NCBI GenBank assembly: GCA_026003835.1
Contig: BPHZ01000004.1
Location: 124,001-188,000 of the forward strand
Length of the DNA stretch: 64,000 bases
Source of the DNA: Herpetosiphonaceae bacterium
GTDB taxonomy: Bacteria; Chloroflexota; Chloroflexia; Chloroflexales; Herpetosiphonaceae
Direction: 5' to 3'
A model generated the notes under the pieces. It had not been told where the DNA came from. It searched no databases and worked only from the letters and a program-made list of their open reading frames with translations. Below are positions 27,001 through 35,172 of the stretch, piece by piece. How positions within the stretch are numbered: position 1 is the first letter of the stretch; each line of letters opens with the position of its first letter. Position numbers and translations under genes: made by a program.

Positions 27001-27087
27001 CCGGGCTATCCCTGGCAGCGGGAGCGCTACTGGTTTACTCCGCCTTTAAAGCCGGCGGCAGCACATGTGTCGGATGACGGCCCATAG
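24034..27087 (+). CDS. type I PKS protein ACP-KS-AT with degenerate AT
   Basis: First gene of the cluster, 1017 aa. The N-terminal carrier domain (~16-92) has LGLSSIG with the phosphopantetheine Ser at 52. The KS (~122-545) has Cys292 (DTACSGS), His427 (HGTGT) and His467 (NLGH), so it looks active. The AT (~655-950) has GQGLG at 743-747 where GHSxG is expected: the catalytic Ser is Gly745 (GGG codon at 26266). Its GEG motif at 659-661 is also altered, though His849 remains. There is no C-terminal ACP. It may hold the starter on its carrier domain and use extender units loaded by another AT, or the KS-AT part may be vestigial. Confidence 0.9.
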   Translation: MTNLPTFPSAESGSSLITRVTQHLQAFVANEFGLAADDVDIHQPFASLGLSSIGVISMIRDLEERLGISLSPSLAWDYPTIEALAHYVVGLVTPGETQSLAPPDPVPAQPGGQPVPSAPTQEPIAVIGMACRFPGARNLKEFWKLLCNGGDAIREIPAERWDADAFYDPTPGTPGKMVTRWGGFLEDIECFDAAFFNISPREAVHMDPRQRLLLEVAWEALEDAGIPPDSLAGSQTGVFIATLKDEYGESIFAHPEEVDAYTGTGSADTILANRLSYFFDLHGPSLTIDTACSGSLVAVHLACQSLRSGESSMALVGGANLILKPDANLFFSRAGALAPDGRCKTFDARADGIVRSDGVGLVVLKRLSDALADQDHIYALILGSAVNQDGRTNGLMAPSGKAQERVLRQAYRNAGISPGQVQYIEAHGTGTRLGDPIEVQSLGAVLSSDRPAVRRCMLGSVKTNLGHMEAAAGIAGLIKVALSIHHRLLPPSLHFQTPNPLIPFDSLPFSVQRQLGPWPQEDQPLIAGVSSFGFGGTNAHVVLREPPAEAAGAAGSEHEDVESAYLLPLSARTPAALRSLVQAYHEFAVQETSASIADICSTASVRRTHFDQRLALIVRGRDDLEQQLAAFLRAEAGPSLAAGHKAPNRERRLVWICSGEGPQWAGIGRELIEREPVFRSSIEACDRLLRQHAGWSLVQEILADEQHSRLHEPEPGYPALVALQIALAALWRSWDIVPALVVGQGLGEVAAAHIAGALSLPDAMSVAFQRGRLAQRLSGKGGMAVVGLPFDQASLAITVFDTVMAVAGSISSSASILSGDQAALERLLKSLERRGVPCRMLPGEMTPPHTPYVDVLQDELREVLAGLHPQQTVIPLISAVAGTTVDGLKLGAEHWARSWREPFRLDLIVAKLLQEGYDSFLEISPQPLVLHELAAELERSERQGLVLASLKPGQPERVSLLEALAALYAAGYDPNWRKLYAGVGRLVSLPGYPWQRERYWFTPPLKPAAAHVSDDGP

Positions 27088-27119
27088 CGATCAGGGATCA
27101 CAAACCTCAGGAGGAGCCA

Positions 27120-27479
27120 ATGCACTTTTTCTTCTTTACTCCCTATCAGGGAGTCCGCTACCGCTGCGCCTTTCACTGCCTCACCGTTGGCGAAGATGCT
27201 ATCCCGGCGGGCTCGGACGGCCAGGCCAAAGCCTTTTTCTTCTTTGCCTTCGGCCATGAGGACGGGCCGCTGATCGCCTATCCCTTTCCCGCCAATGGAA
27301 GCACCGCGTTCGAGGAGTATACCAGGGTCATGAGCGTGCCGGGTTACGATAGCAGCCTGTTGCTGCGGACCGGCTACCGGCTGCTGATGCACCTGTGTGG
27401 CCGTGAGTTTCCGCCCGCCGATGAAGAGCCCGTTTGGGACGATCAGTGGCGCAGCCAAGTGCCGCTGCCCTGGGGCTAA
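27120..27479 (+). CDS. uncharacterised 119-aa protein of the cluster
   Basis: I do not recognise this protein. It starts MHFFFFTPYQGVRYRC, has a second Phe cluster (AKAFFFFAFGHEDG), and a C-terminus rich in Asp and Trp (PVWDDQWRSQVPLPWG). No signal peptide or clear membrane segment is seen. CAGGAGG precedes the ATG. It lies 32 bases after the first PKS gene and 78 bases before the ligase gene, so it is probably cotranscribed and specific to this pathway. It might be a small tailoring or carrier-interacting protein, but nothing in the sequence proves this. Confidence 0.75.
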   Translation: MHFFFFTPYQGVRYRCAFHCLTVGEDAIPAGSDGQAKAFFFFAFGHEDGPLIAYPFPANGSTAFEEYTRVMSVPGYDSSLLLRTGYRLLMHLCGREFPPADEEPVWDDQWRSQVPLPWG

Positions 27480-27557
27480 ACAACGGCTCGGCCCACAGCT
27501 CCATCATCCAGGCTTGACGTCCCATACCGGACACCACCATACCTGTGGAGAGCGTCT

Positions 27558-29051
27558 ATGAACATTGCCCAGCATGTGGAGCGAGCCCAGCGGCTGTTCC
27601 CCGACAAGACAGCGCTGATTTTTGAGCAGCAGTCCTGGACGTACACTGAGCTGAACGCCCATGCGAACAGAGTCGCCAATCTGCTGCGCGGCCTCGGCGT
27701 CGGCCAGGGCGATCGAGTGGCGCTTATGCTGCCCAATATCCCCGCTTTTGTCTTTACCTATCTGGGAGTGCAGAAAATCGGCGCTATCGCTGTCTCCATC
27801 AATACCATGCTCAAAAGCAGCGAGGTTAAGTTCATCCTCAGCGATTGCGGGGCTGAGGTTCTTGTGACCACCGGCGAGCTACGCGCTCAGGTTCCTGACG
27901 ATCAGCTCCCTGACCTGCGCCATGTTATCGTCGCCGAGGGTAGCGCCGCCAATGCCCTCAGCCTCGACGAGCTTATGGCGCGCGCTTCGGACCAGGCTCA
28001 GGCGGTGGAGCGTGAGCGCGATGATCCGGCCGCAATCCTCTATACCTCGGGCACAACCGGATTTCCGAAGGGGGCGACGCTCTCCCAGGGCAATCTTATC
28101 TTCAATAGCTACGCAAAAAACTTTTACTGCGGGATGCGTCCTGAGGATCGCCTGCTGCTCTTTCTGCCCCTCTTCCACTGTTTCGGCCAGAACGCGGTGA
28201 TGAACAGCGCCTTCAATGCCTGCGCAACCCTGATCTTACATCGCAGCTTTGTCCCCGACCAGGTCCTGGCCTCGATCGCCCGCGATAAGCCGACGATGTT
28301 CTTCGGCGTGCCGACCATCTTTATCCTGATGTTGAGCAGGGCGATTCCTCCTGCGGAGCTGTCCTCGCTACGCTACTACTTCTCCGCCGCCGCTCCCCTC
28401 CCGGTTGAGATCGCTCAGCAGTGGTATGAAACCTACGGCATCGTCATCAATGAGGGCTACGGCCTGACGGAGACATCGCCTTTTGCGTGCTACAACCATC
28501 CTTTCAAATATAAGCTTGGCTCCGTAGGTATGCCGATTGGGAATGTTGAGCTTCGGGTTATAGACGAAGACGGGCGAGAGGTTTCGACCGGTGAGTTGGG
28601 CGAGCTGATCATCCGCGGCCCAAATGTGATGCTGGGCTACTGGAATCGCCCCGTCGAGACTGCGCAGGTTCTACGTAATGGCTGGTTCTACACGGGCGAT
28701 ATCGGGCGAGTCGATGAGCAAGGGTACGTTTACATTGTCGATCGCTCCAAGGATATGATCAATGTCTCAGGGCTCAAGGTCTATCCGGTAGAGGTCGAAA
28801 ACGTGCTTTACGGGCATCCGGCGGTTGCCGAGGCCGCTGTTTATGGAATCTCAGACCCAATCATGGGCGAGATGGTGAAAGCTAAAATTGTGCTCAAAGC
28901 GGGCCAGTCGGCGACGGTTGGCGAGCTCATGGCCTTCTGCCACCAGCAGCTGGCAACATTCAAAGTGCCGCGTAAAATCGAGTTTGTCACCAGCCTTCCA
29001 AAAAATGCGACGGGCAAAATTCTCAAGCGGGTCTTGCGCGAGCAGGAGTGA
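27558..29051 (+). CDS. acyl-CoA synthetase / AMP-dependent ligase
   Basis: The 497-aa ANL-superfamily enzyme activates a carboxylic acid as the adenylate and transfers it to CoA or a carrier protein. Motifs: YTSGTTGFPKG, YGLTET, GWFYTGD, DRSKDMINVSGLKVYPVEVEN, and the C-terminal NATGK Lys. The sequence is closer to fatty/aryl acyl-CoA ligases than to NRPS A domains. Together with the MIO enzyme, a cinnamate- or coumarate-type acid is an attractive substrate for loading the carrier domain of the first PKS protein. This is inference; a fatty acid is equally possible from sequence alone. Confidence 0.9.
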   Translation: MNIAQHVERAQRLFPDKTALIFEQQSWTYTELNAHANRVANLLRGLGVGQGDRVALMLPNIPAFVFTYLGVQKIGAIAVSINTMLKSSEVKFILSDCGAEVLVTTGELRAQVPDDQLPDLRHVIVAEGSAANALSLDELMARASDQAQAVERERDDPAAILYTSGTTGFPKGATLSQGNLIFNSYAKNFYCGMRPEDRLLLFLPLFHCFGQNAVMNSAFNACATLILHRSFVPDQVLASIARDKPTMFFGVPTIFILMLSRAIPPAELSSLRYYFSAAAPLPVEIAQQWYETYGIVINEGYGLTETSPFACYNHPFKYKLGSVGMPIGNVELRVIDEDGREVSTGELGELIIRGPNVMLGYWNRPVETAQVLRNGWFYTGDIGRVDEQGYVYIVDRSKDMINVSGLKVYPVEVENVLYGHPAVAEAAVYGISDPIMGEMVKAKIVLKAGQSATVGELMAFCHQQLATFKVPRKIEFVTSLPKNATGKILKRVLREQE

Positions 29052-29109
29052 TCATCATCGCACTCCCTGCCCTTGTAACCTGTTGTCAAGATTACATAAT
29101 TACAGATCC

Positions 29110-29138
29110 TTGACAAATACTACAGGCTGTTTTATAGT
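29110..29138 (+). promoter_or_regulatory. sigma-70-type promoter upstream of the exporter genes
   Basis: TTGACA (29110-29115) and TATAGT (29133-29138) are separated by 17 bases, the same hexamers and spacing as the M23 promoter. It would start a transcript near 29145, about 200 bases before the ABC ATPase gene, making the exporter and downstream genes a separate transcription unit. Confidence 0.75.
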
Positions 29139-29153
29139 TGGCGTTACTTCACC

Positions 29154-29344
29154 AGGAGGTTGCCTACATGCAGCTAAAACATCAATAATCGCCTCACGAG
29201 TAACCTGGATATCAGGAATCTCTGTATAAAAACCCCTCACAGATGCGTGTAGGAGCTTCTGTGACTATGTGCTGCTTTTAGACATTACCAGAGCGCTGTT
29301 CAACACGTCAGATATTCTTCACCAGTTAGTGCTTGAGGTTTCCC
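29154..29344 (+). promoter_or_regulatory. leader with a six-codon reading frame and stem-loop
   Basis: AGGAGG (29154-29159) sits eight bases before ATG at 29168, which opens a six-residue frame, MQLKHQ, ended by TAA (29186-29188). Further down, TCACAGA (29237-29243) pairs with TCTGTGA (29258-29264). A second mini-frame (GTG 29261, ending TAG 29276-29278) has AGGAG in front of it. The layout is that of a translated leader or attenuator controlling the exporter genes. The trigger is unknown. Confidence 0.45.
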
Positions 29345-30295
29345 ATGGGAGCAATCCTTGAGGCCAGAGAGCTGGTCAAATCTTTTGGAGACGTCAGAGC
29401 CGTCAAGGGCGTCACCTTCGCTATCGAAGAAGGCGAGATTTTCAGCCTGCTGGGACCTAACGGGGCCGGCAAGACAACAACGATCTCGATGCTTTCGGGC
29501 CTGATCAAGCCCACCAGCGGTGATGCGGTCATCGCCGGGTATTCGATTTCCAGGGAGCCAAACGCAGTTAAGCGCGCTATTGGCGTCGTACCACAGGAGA
29601 TCGCCCTCTATGAGACCCTGAGCGCCAGGGAGAACCTGTTTTTCTGGGGACGGATGTATGGGCTGGGCGGCGCTCTGCTGAAACGGCGGGTCGCGGAGGT
29701 TTTGGACATGATCGGCCTGACGGAACGGGCCGATCACAAGGTTGCGACCTACTCGGGCGGAATGAAGCGCCGGGTAAATATTGGGGTCGGCCTGCTCCAT
29801 GGGCCGAAAATTATCTATATGGATGAGCCGACGGTGGGCATCGACCCACAAAGCCGGCGCAATATCCTCGATGCGGTGAAAGAGCTCAACCGGCAGGGGA
29901 TGACCGTGCTTTATACGACCCACTATATGGAAGAGGCCGAGGAACTCTCTCATCGGGTCGGGATTATCGATCACGGCGAACTGATCGCCCTTGGCACTCA
30001 ACAGGAGCTGACCAGGATGGTTGGCGAGGAGCAGACACTTAAGCTGCACCTTGGCGAAGATGAGAACCCGACCCCGCTGGTCGAGGCCCTGAGTAAGCTG
30101 CCCACGGTCACGAAAGCGACAGCCTCGGCGGAGCCGCCGATCGTGACGGTGATCTTGCCTGAGATCAAAGAAAGCCTGGCCCAGATTATCGGCACGGCTC
30201 ATCAGCTCGATGTGCGTATTCGCTCAGTGGATATCGAGGAGCCAAATCTCGAAGCGGTCTTTTTGCATCTGACCGGACGAGCATTGCGGGATTAG
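29345..30295 (+). CDS. ABC-2 exporter ATP-binding protein (DrrA-like)
   Basis: This ATPase would power export of the product. The 316-aa chain has the Walker A GPNGAGKTT, Q-loop VPQE, signature YSGGMKRR, Walker B IIYMDEPTVGID and the switch His in YTTHYMEEAEEL. The C-terminal ~80 residues are the extension typical of antibiotic-export ATPases. The ATG at 29345 follows TTGAGG. The upstream in-frame TTG at 29333 has no ribosome binding site. Two permease genes follow at 9 and 39 bases. Confidence 0.93.
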   Translation: MGAILEARELVKSFGDVRAVKGVTFAIEEGEIFSLLGPNGAGKTTTISMLSGLIKPTSGDAVIAGYSISREPNAVKRAIGVVPQEIALYETLSARENLFFWGRMYGLGGALLKRRVAEVLDMIGLTERADHKVATYSGGMKRRVNIGVGLLHGPKIIYMDEPTVGIDPQSRRNILDAVKELNRQGMTVLYTTHYMEEAEELSHRVGIIDHGELIALGTQQELTRMVGEEQTLKLHLGEDENPTPLVEALSKLPTVTKATASAEPPIVTVILPEIKESLAQIIGTAHQLDVRIRSVDIEEPNLEAVFLHLTGRALRD

Positions 30296-30304
30296 GAGTC
30301 GTCG

Positions 30305-31552
30305 ATGCCGAAATTTCTGAGCATAGCCTGGAAGGACTTGAAGATCACCTTCCGCGATCGGGCGGCGCTGATCACCATGCTGCTGACACCCTTCGCCCTT
30401 TCCCTCGCCGTCGCCGCGGCCTTCGGCGGGAGCGGTGGGGGCAGCACCGCCGGGATTCGGGATATCCCAGTTGTGATCGTCAATAACGATCAGGGCGATC
30501 TGGGCAACCTGATCGTGGAAATCTTCAACTCGCCCGAACTGGTAGACCTGCTGGAGCCAACCCTCATGAGCGACGAGGCGGCGGCCCGCTCCCAACTGGA
30601 GAACGGCGATCTGGTCTCGGTGATCGTGATCCCCCCCGATTTCTCCGAGCGCCTGAGTGCCAGCCAAAGCGCCAACTCCGAGCAGCCTCAGGGTATCGTT
30701 GAGGTCTATACCAACGTGGCCAGGCCGCTGAGCTCCGGCGTCGTTCGCGATATCATCAACCGGGTATTGAGCCGCCTTATCGCCGGCAGCGCAACGGTCC
30801 AACTCGTCTCCAATCAGCTTGTCGAGACCGACAGGATTGCTCCAGAGCAAATGGCGGCGCTGGCGCCGGAGCTGGCCCAGCGGGCCAGGCAGCTTGTCCA
30901 GGGCGAAGGTCTGATCAGCGTGGAGGCGGAATCCGTCGCTGGTGTGCGCCGCACGGAGTTTAACTGGCTGGCCTATATGGCGCCCAGTATGGCGATCCTC
31001 TTTCTGATGTTTACGGTGACCAACGGCGGCCGCAGCCTTTTGGCCGAGCGGGAGTCCGGGACCCTGCCGCGCCTGTTGACGACGCCCACCTCGGCGGGGC
31101 AGATCATCGGCGGCAAGGTAGCCGGGATCTACTTCACCGGCCTGGCCCAGATGGGCATCTTGCTGGTGGCCAGCTATGTGATTCTGGGAGTTCCCTGGGG
31201 TTCGATCCTGGCGGTGATTCTGGTAACGCTGGCTCTGGTAGGCGCAGCAACAGGCTGGGGCATCCTGCTGGCGGCCATCTCGCGCAATGCCGCCCAGGCC
31301 GGCACGATTGGTATGACGATCGCGCTGGTCTTTGCCGGGTTATCGGGGAACTTTATTCCGCGCCAGGCGCTACCGGAGTTTATGCGCACCGCCAGCTATA
31401 TCTCGCCCAATAGCTGGGGGCTGGAGGCCTACAGCAAACTGACGAGTGGGGGAACGCTTGCCGATGTAACGACGCCGCTGGCCGCGCTTGCCGCAATGGC
31501 GCTGATCCTGTTCATCATCTCCGTCGTTGCATTTCGCCGCCAGTCTCAGTAG
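30305..31552 (+). CDS. ABC-2 type exporter permease, first
   Basis: Membrane half of the exporter, 415 aa. One transmembrane segment lies near residues 23-43, then a long extracytoplasmic domain (~50-225), and five or six hydrophobic segments in the C-terminal half (from APSMAILFLMF). ERESGTLPRLLTTPTS is the coupling region typical of ABC2_membrane_3 permeases. It starts nine bases after the ATPase gene with AGGAG. It likely pairs with the second permease as a heterodimer. Confidence 0.9.
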   Translation: MPKFLSIAWKDLKITFRDRAALITMLLTPFALSLAVAAAFGGSGGGSTAGIRDIPVVIVNNDQGDLGNLIVEIFNSPELVDLLEPTLMSDEAAARSQLENGDLVSVIVIPPDFSERLSASQSANSEQPQGIVEVYTNVARPLSSGVVRDIINRVLSRLIAGSATVQLVSNQLVETDRIAPEQMAALAPELAQRARQLVQGEGLISVEAESVAGVRRTEFNWLAYMAPSMAILFLMFTVTNGGRSLLAERESGTLPRLLTTPTSAGQIIGGKVAGIYFTGLAQMGILLVASYVILGVPWGSILAVILVTLALVGAATGWGILLAAISRNAAQAGTIGMTIALVFAGLSGNFIPRQALPEFMRTASYISPNSWGLEAYSKLTSGGTLADVTTPLAALAAMALILFIISVVAFRRQSQ

Positions 31553-31591
31553 CGAGCCTGTCTACTGAGCGCCATACAAAAGGAACGATCG

Positions 31592-32782
31592 ATGCGCAAG
31601 GTTTTGAATCTTGCCTGGAACGACATCAAGATCTCGTTCGCTTCGCGATCGACGCTGATCTTTTTCCTGATCCTACCGATCCTCTTTACCACCATCATTG
31701 GCTCAAGCCTGCAGGCCTCGGACGATCAGCGCTATGCGCTTGTGGTCGTCGACGAGGATAACAGCGAGTTCTCGGCGGCGCTGCGCTCGACACTGGAGCA
31801 GTCGCAAGTTGTACGACCAACGCTGTTGAGCCGCGAGGAGGCCGATCGCCGGCTTGAGTCCCGCCGTACCAGGTTTGTACTGATTATCCCCGCCGGCTTT
31901 GGTGAGAGCCTGGCAGCAGGTCGGCCGATAGCGCTGCGCTTCAGGCACCTCGATAACGATGGCGGAGCGCTGCCTGTGGAGCAGGGCATCACCGCAGCAG
32001 CCGACCAGATCAGCAGCGTAGCGCTGGCCGCCAATGCCAGCCTGACCGAGGCGGAGCGGCTGCGTCCCTTCGCCAGTGCCGAGGAGCGAGCCAGCTATTT
32101 CCAGGAGAGTCTGCGGCGTATGGAAGCGTTAATCGAACCGCCTCCCGTCGTCGCTCGCTTTAGCGGAGGCGCTCAGTCGCGTCTTGTCGCCAACGGCTTT
32201 GAGCAATCCTCGCCTGGGCAGCTTGTCACCTGGGTGTTGATCACGCTGCTGGGCGCCGCCGAGGTGTTGGTGAACGAGCGCCGGGCCGGCACCCTCAGAC
32301 GGCTGGTCGTCACGCCGACCAGAAAGGCCACCATCCTGATGGGCAAGATCGTCGGCCGCCTCAGCATGGGCCTGCTCCAGATCGCACTGCTGATCGGCTT
32401 TGGCGCGCTGGCTCTCGGCGTGGATTGGGGCAGCTCTCCCAGCGCTCTGGTGGTGATGGTTCTCTCGTTTGCCCTGGCAGCTGTCGCCCTTGGCCTGATG
32501 CTCGGCACCTTTACCAAAACCCGCGCCCAGGCAGCCGGCCTGACGGTCCTGTTTTCCCTGCTGCTATCGGCGCTTGGCGGCGCGTGGTGGCCATTGGAGA
32601 TTACGCCAGAGGCCTACCAAAACGCCGTACAGGTTCTTCCCACGACATGGGCTATGCGCGGCTTTACTGATGTGATCGTGCGCGGCCAGGATCTAAGTGG
32701 AGTACTATTGGAGTCGGGCGTTCTGCTTGGTTTTGCTGTGCTCTTTTTCCTGATTGGCGTCGTACGTTTTCGTTTCGAGTGA
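31592..32782 (+). CDS. ABC-2 type exporter permease, second
   Basis: The 396-aa protein has the same plan as the preceding permease: an N-terminal membrane segment (STLIFFLILPILFTTIIG), a large soluble domain, and several C-terminal membrane segments. NERRAGTLRRLVVTPTRKATILMGKI is its coupling region. The two permeases are clearly related but diverged. AAAGGAAC precedes the ATG. MbtH follows 36 bases later. Confidence 0.9.
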   Translation: MRKVLNLAWNDIKISFASRSTLIFFLILPILFTTIIGSSLQASDDQRYALVVVDEDNSEFSAALRSTLEQSQVVRPTLLSREEADRRLESRRTRFVLIIPAGFGESLAAGRPIALRFRHLDNDGGALPVEQGITAAADQISSVALAANASLTEAERLRPFASAEERASYFQESLRRMEALIEPPPVVARFSGGAQSRLVANGFEQSSPGQLVTWVLITLLGAAEVLVNERRAGTLRRLVVTPTRKATILMGKIVGRLSMGLLQIALLIGFGALALGVDWGSSPSALVVMVLSFALAAVALGLMLGTFTKTRAQAAGLTVLFSLLLSALGGAWWPLEITPEAYQNAVQVLPTTWAMRGFTDVIVRGQDLSGVLLESGVLLGFAVLFFLIGVVRFRFE

Positions 32783-32818
32783 TCATCGTGATTACACAAT
32801 TGCTGTAAGGAGGACACC

Positions 32819-33043
32819 ATGATGCGAAATGATGAGGAAGACAAGACAATCTACATGGTTGTCGTCAATCACGAGGAGCAGTACTCGATCTGGCCCAAGG
32901 ATCGCGAGATACCGTTGGGCTGGAAGGATGTTGGAAAGCACGGCCTTAAACAAGAGTGTCTGGACTATATCAAAGAGGTCTGGACCGACATGCGCCCGCT
33001 CAGCCTGCGCAAGAAAATGGAGGAGGAGCAGCAGGCCGGCTAA
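32819..33043 (+). CDS. MbtH-like NRPS chaperone
   Basis: MbtH proteins bind A domains and support their folding or activity. The 74-aa product has [39 protein letters not shown], matching the family signature with its conserved Trp residues. AAGGAGG lies upstream of two consecutive ATGs (32819 and 32822); either could be used. Its presence suggests that at least one A domain of this cluster depends on it. Confidence 0.95.
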   Translation: MMRNDEEDKTIYMVVVNHEEQYSIWPKDREIPLGWKDVGKHGLKQECLDYIKEVWTDMRPLSLRKKMEEEQQAG

Positions 33044-33091
33044 GCCGGATCGAAGCCGCTCTTAGCTCTCGTTCCTGCTTAAAGGGGACGC

Positions 33092-34381
33092 ATGAAGATC
33101 TTGCTTGCTAGCACCGCCCCCTATCTGTCGAACTTCACTGGCGCGAATAAAATCAATCGCGCTTTGGTGGAGCAGCTTGCTCAACGTGGGCATTCCTGCC
33201 GGGTTATCGCCCTGCGGCGGCCGATGTTCAGTATTTCTGTTGTGGACCAGGTGCTGCCAGCAGAGAAAGCCTCCGCCGGCGGCGCCGATATCACAACCCT
33301 CAACGGCGTGGAGGTGCATAGCATCGATATCGCCAATCCAGGCCAATTGCCTCAACTGCGCGGCTATCTCGAATCACAGATCAGAAGCTTCGATCCGACC
33401 TGGATCCTGATCTCATCGGAGGATTGGGGTCAGTTTTTGCTCCAGGCAGCCGTCGAGACTGCGGCGGATCGGGTGATCTATCTAGCCCATACGCCGGCGG
33501 CACTGCCATTTGGACCGGATGCCTTAATGCCTAACCCGTTGGGGACGAAGCTGCTGCAGCAGGCTGCCGGAATCATCTCGCTCAGCCACTTCTTGAGCGA
33601 GTTCATCCGCCAGTGGAGCGGGTGTGAGGCCCTGACGGTCTATCCGCATGCCTATGGCGACGGCCCCTTCCCTTCCTACGGGCAGTTCGATCACGGCTAT
33701 GTGACCATGGTCAACCCTTGCACCGTCAAGGGCATCTCGATCTTTCTTGATCTGGCGCGGGCCTTCCCCTCGGTTCCGTTTGCGGCAGTGCTGTCATGGG
33801 GCACCACTGAGCATGATCGAGATGCCCTTGACGCTCTACCGAACGTTACGCTGATTCCGCCAACCGAGGATATCGAGTCGTTCTTCGCCCAGACGCGCAT
33901 CCTGCTGGTACCATCGTTGTGGCATGAGGCCTTCGGACTGGTGGTGGTGGAAGCGCTGCTGCGCGGCATCCCGGTGATCGCCAGCAACGCCGGCGGCTTG
34001 CCGGAGGCAAAGCTCAACACCAACTTTGTCCTGCCTGTCAATCCGATCGTCCACTATGAGATGGATAGCGATCGTTCGCTGGCTAAAGAGGTGCCCAGCC
34101 AGGATCTAGGCCCCTGGATCGCCGCCCTGGAGCAGTTGCTCAACGACCGGGCGCTGTATGAGCGTGAGTCGGCGCTTTCCAGGGAGGCCGCCAGCGCCTT
34201 TCTTCAGCAAATCGGGGTGGAGGCGTATGAGCGGGCCTTTGCCGAGATCGCCACCCGCGTCGCTGCGCGAGAGGCGGAGCGGACGGCAGCTCAGGCGCAG
34301 CAGGCCGAGCTGGAACAGCGGCTGGCCCAGCTATCGCCAAAAAAACGTGCCTTGTTTGAGGCGCTGCGGAGGAAAACGTGA
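33092..34381 (+). CDS. GT-B glycosyltransferase (GT4-like) with NRPS-type C-terminal helix
   Basis: The 429-aa enzyme probably attaches a sugar to the product. It has the N-terminal MKILLAS fold, a Gly-rich FTGANK loop, and the donor-site motif HEAFGLVVVEALLRGIPVI of GT4-type retaining enzymes. The last ~50 residues form an Ala/Glu/Gln-rich coiled helix ending LSPKKRALFEALRRK. This closely resembles the N-terminal helix of the trimodular NRPS (LPPEKRALLAKKLRQ). It may tether the enzyme to the assembly line (inference). Its stop overlaps the thioesterase start (GTGA). Confidence 0.88.
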   Translation: MKILLASTAPYLSNFTGANKINRALVEQLAQRGHSCRVIALRRPMFSISVVDQVLPAEKASAGGADITTLNGVEVHSIDIANPGQLPQLRGYLESQIRSFDPTWILISSEDWGQFLLQAAVETAADRVIYLAHTPAALPFGPDALMPNPLGTKLLQQAAGIISLSHFLSEFIRQWSGCEALTVYPHAYGDGPFPSYGQFDHGYVTMVNPCTVKGISIFLDLARAFPSVPFAAVLSWGTTEHDRDALDALPNVTLIPPTEDIESFFAQTRILLVPSLWHEAFGLVVVEALLRGIPVIASNAGGLPEAKLNTNFVLPVNPIVHYEMDSDRSLAKEVPSQDLGPWIAALEQLLNDRALYERESALSREAASAFLQQIGVEAYERAFAEIATRVAAREAERTAAQAQQAELEQRLAQLSPKKRALFEALRRKT

Positions 34382-35139
34382 TCGCTGGAGCAGCAGAGCG
34401 TATGCGGAGTCGCCTGTTCAACCACATCGTGCCTAAACCGGCTGCCCGACTGCGCTTATTTTGCTTTCCTTATGCGGGCGGCAGCTCCCTGATCTACCGC
34501 ACCTGGGGAGCCGCGCTCCCTGGTAGCGTCGAAGTCTATCCTGTCGAGCTGCCTGGCCGGGCAGTACGCATCGCTGAACAACCATACACACAGATGGATC
34601 CACTCATTGAGGAGTTGGTCCAAGGGCTGTTGCCGCTCCTTGATAAGCCGTTTGCCTTCTTCGGCCATAGCATGGGGGCACTGGTAAGCTTTGAGCTGGC
34701 CCGCCGGCTGCGTCGCCAGTACAGCCTCCTGCCGGCGAAGCTTTTTGTCTCGGCGCATCGAGCGCCCCAACTTCCCAACGCTGATCCGACAACCCATTTG
34801 CTCTCCGATGCCGAGTTGATCGACAAGCTCCGCAGGATGGGTGGAACACCGGAGGAGGTTCTGGCTCATCCCGAACTGATGCAGCTGATGCTGCCGGTTA
34901 TCCGGGCTGATTTTACGGTCTGCGATACTTACACCTATACCGAGGAGCCGCCGCTGGATTGCCCGATCGTTGTGTTTGGCGGCTTTGATGACTCAACGGT
35001 GCAGCGCAATGAGCTGGAGCGCTGGAACGATCAGACGACAGCTGGATCTATCCTGCAGATGTTTCCTGGCGGGCATCTGTTTATCAATTCGCAACAGCAG
35101 CGTTTACTTGAGATCGTCGGCCAAGAACTGCCGCTTTAA
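34378..35139 (+). CDS. type II thioesterase
   Basis: Type II thioesterases remove stalled or wrong acyl groups from carrier domains. The 253-aa alpha/beta hydrolase has LRLFCFPYAGGSSLIYR, the nucleophile motif GHSMG (Ser98), an acidic residue in VFGGFDD, and the catalytic His in GGHLFI. The GTG at 34378 overlaps the glycosyltransferase stop and has GGAGG upstream; an ATG at 34402 is a possible alternative. Confidence 0.93.
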   Translation: MIAGAAERMRSRLFNHIVPKPAARLRLFCFPYAGGSSLIYRTWGAALPGSVEVYPVELPGRAVRIAEQPYTQMDPLIEELVQGLLPLLDKPFAFFGHSMGALVSFELARRLRRQYSLLPAKLFVSAHRAPQLPNADPTTHLLSDAELIDKLRRMGGTPEEVLAHPELMQLMLPVIRADFTVCDTYTYTEEPPLDCPIVVFGGFDDSTVQRNELERWNDQTTAGSILQMFPGGHLFINSQQQRLLEIVGQELPL

Positions 35140-35172
35140 CACATCCGATGACCTTATAATGGAGCAAGGCCT

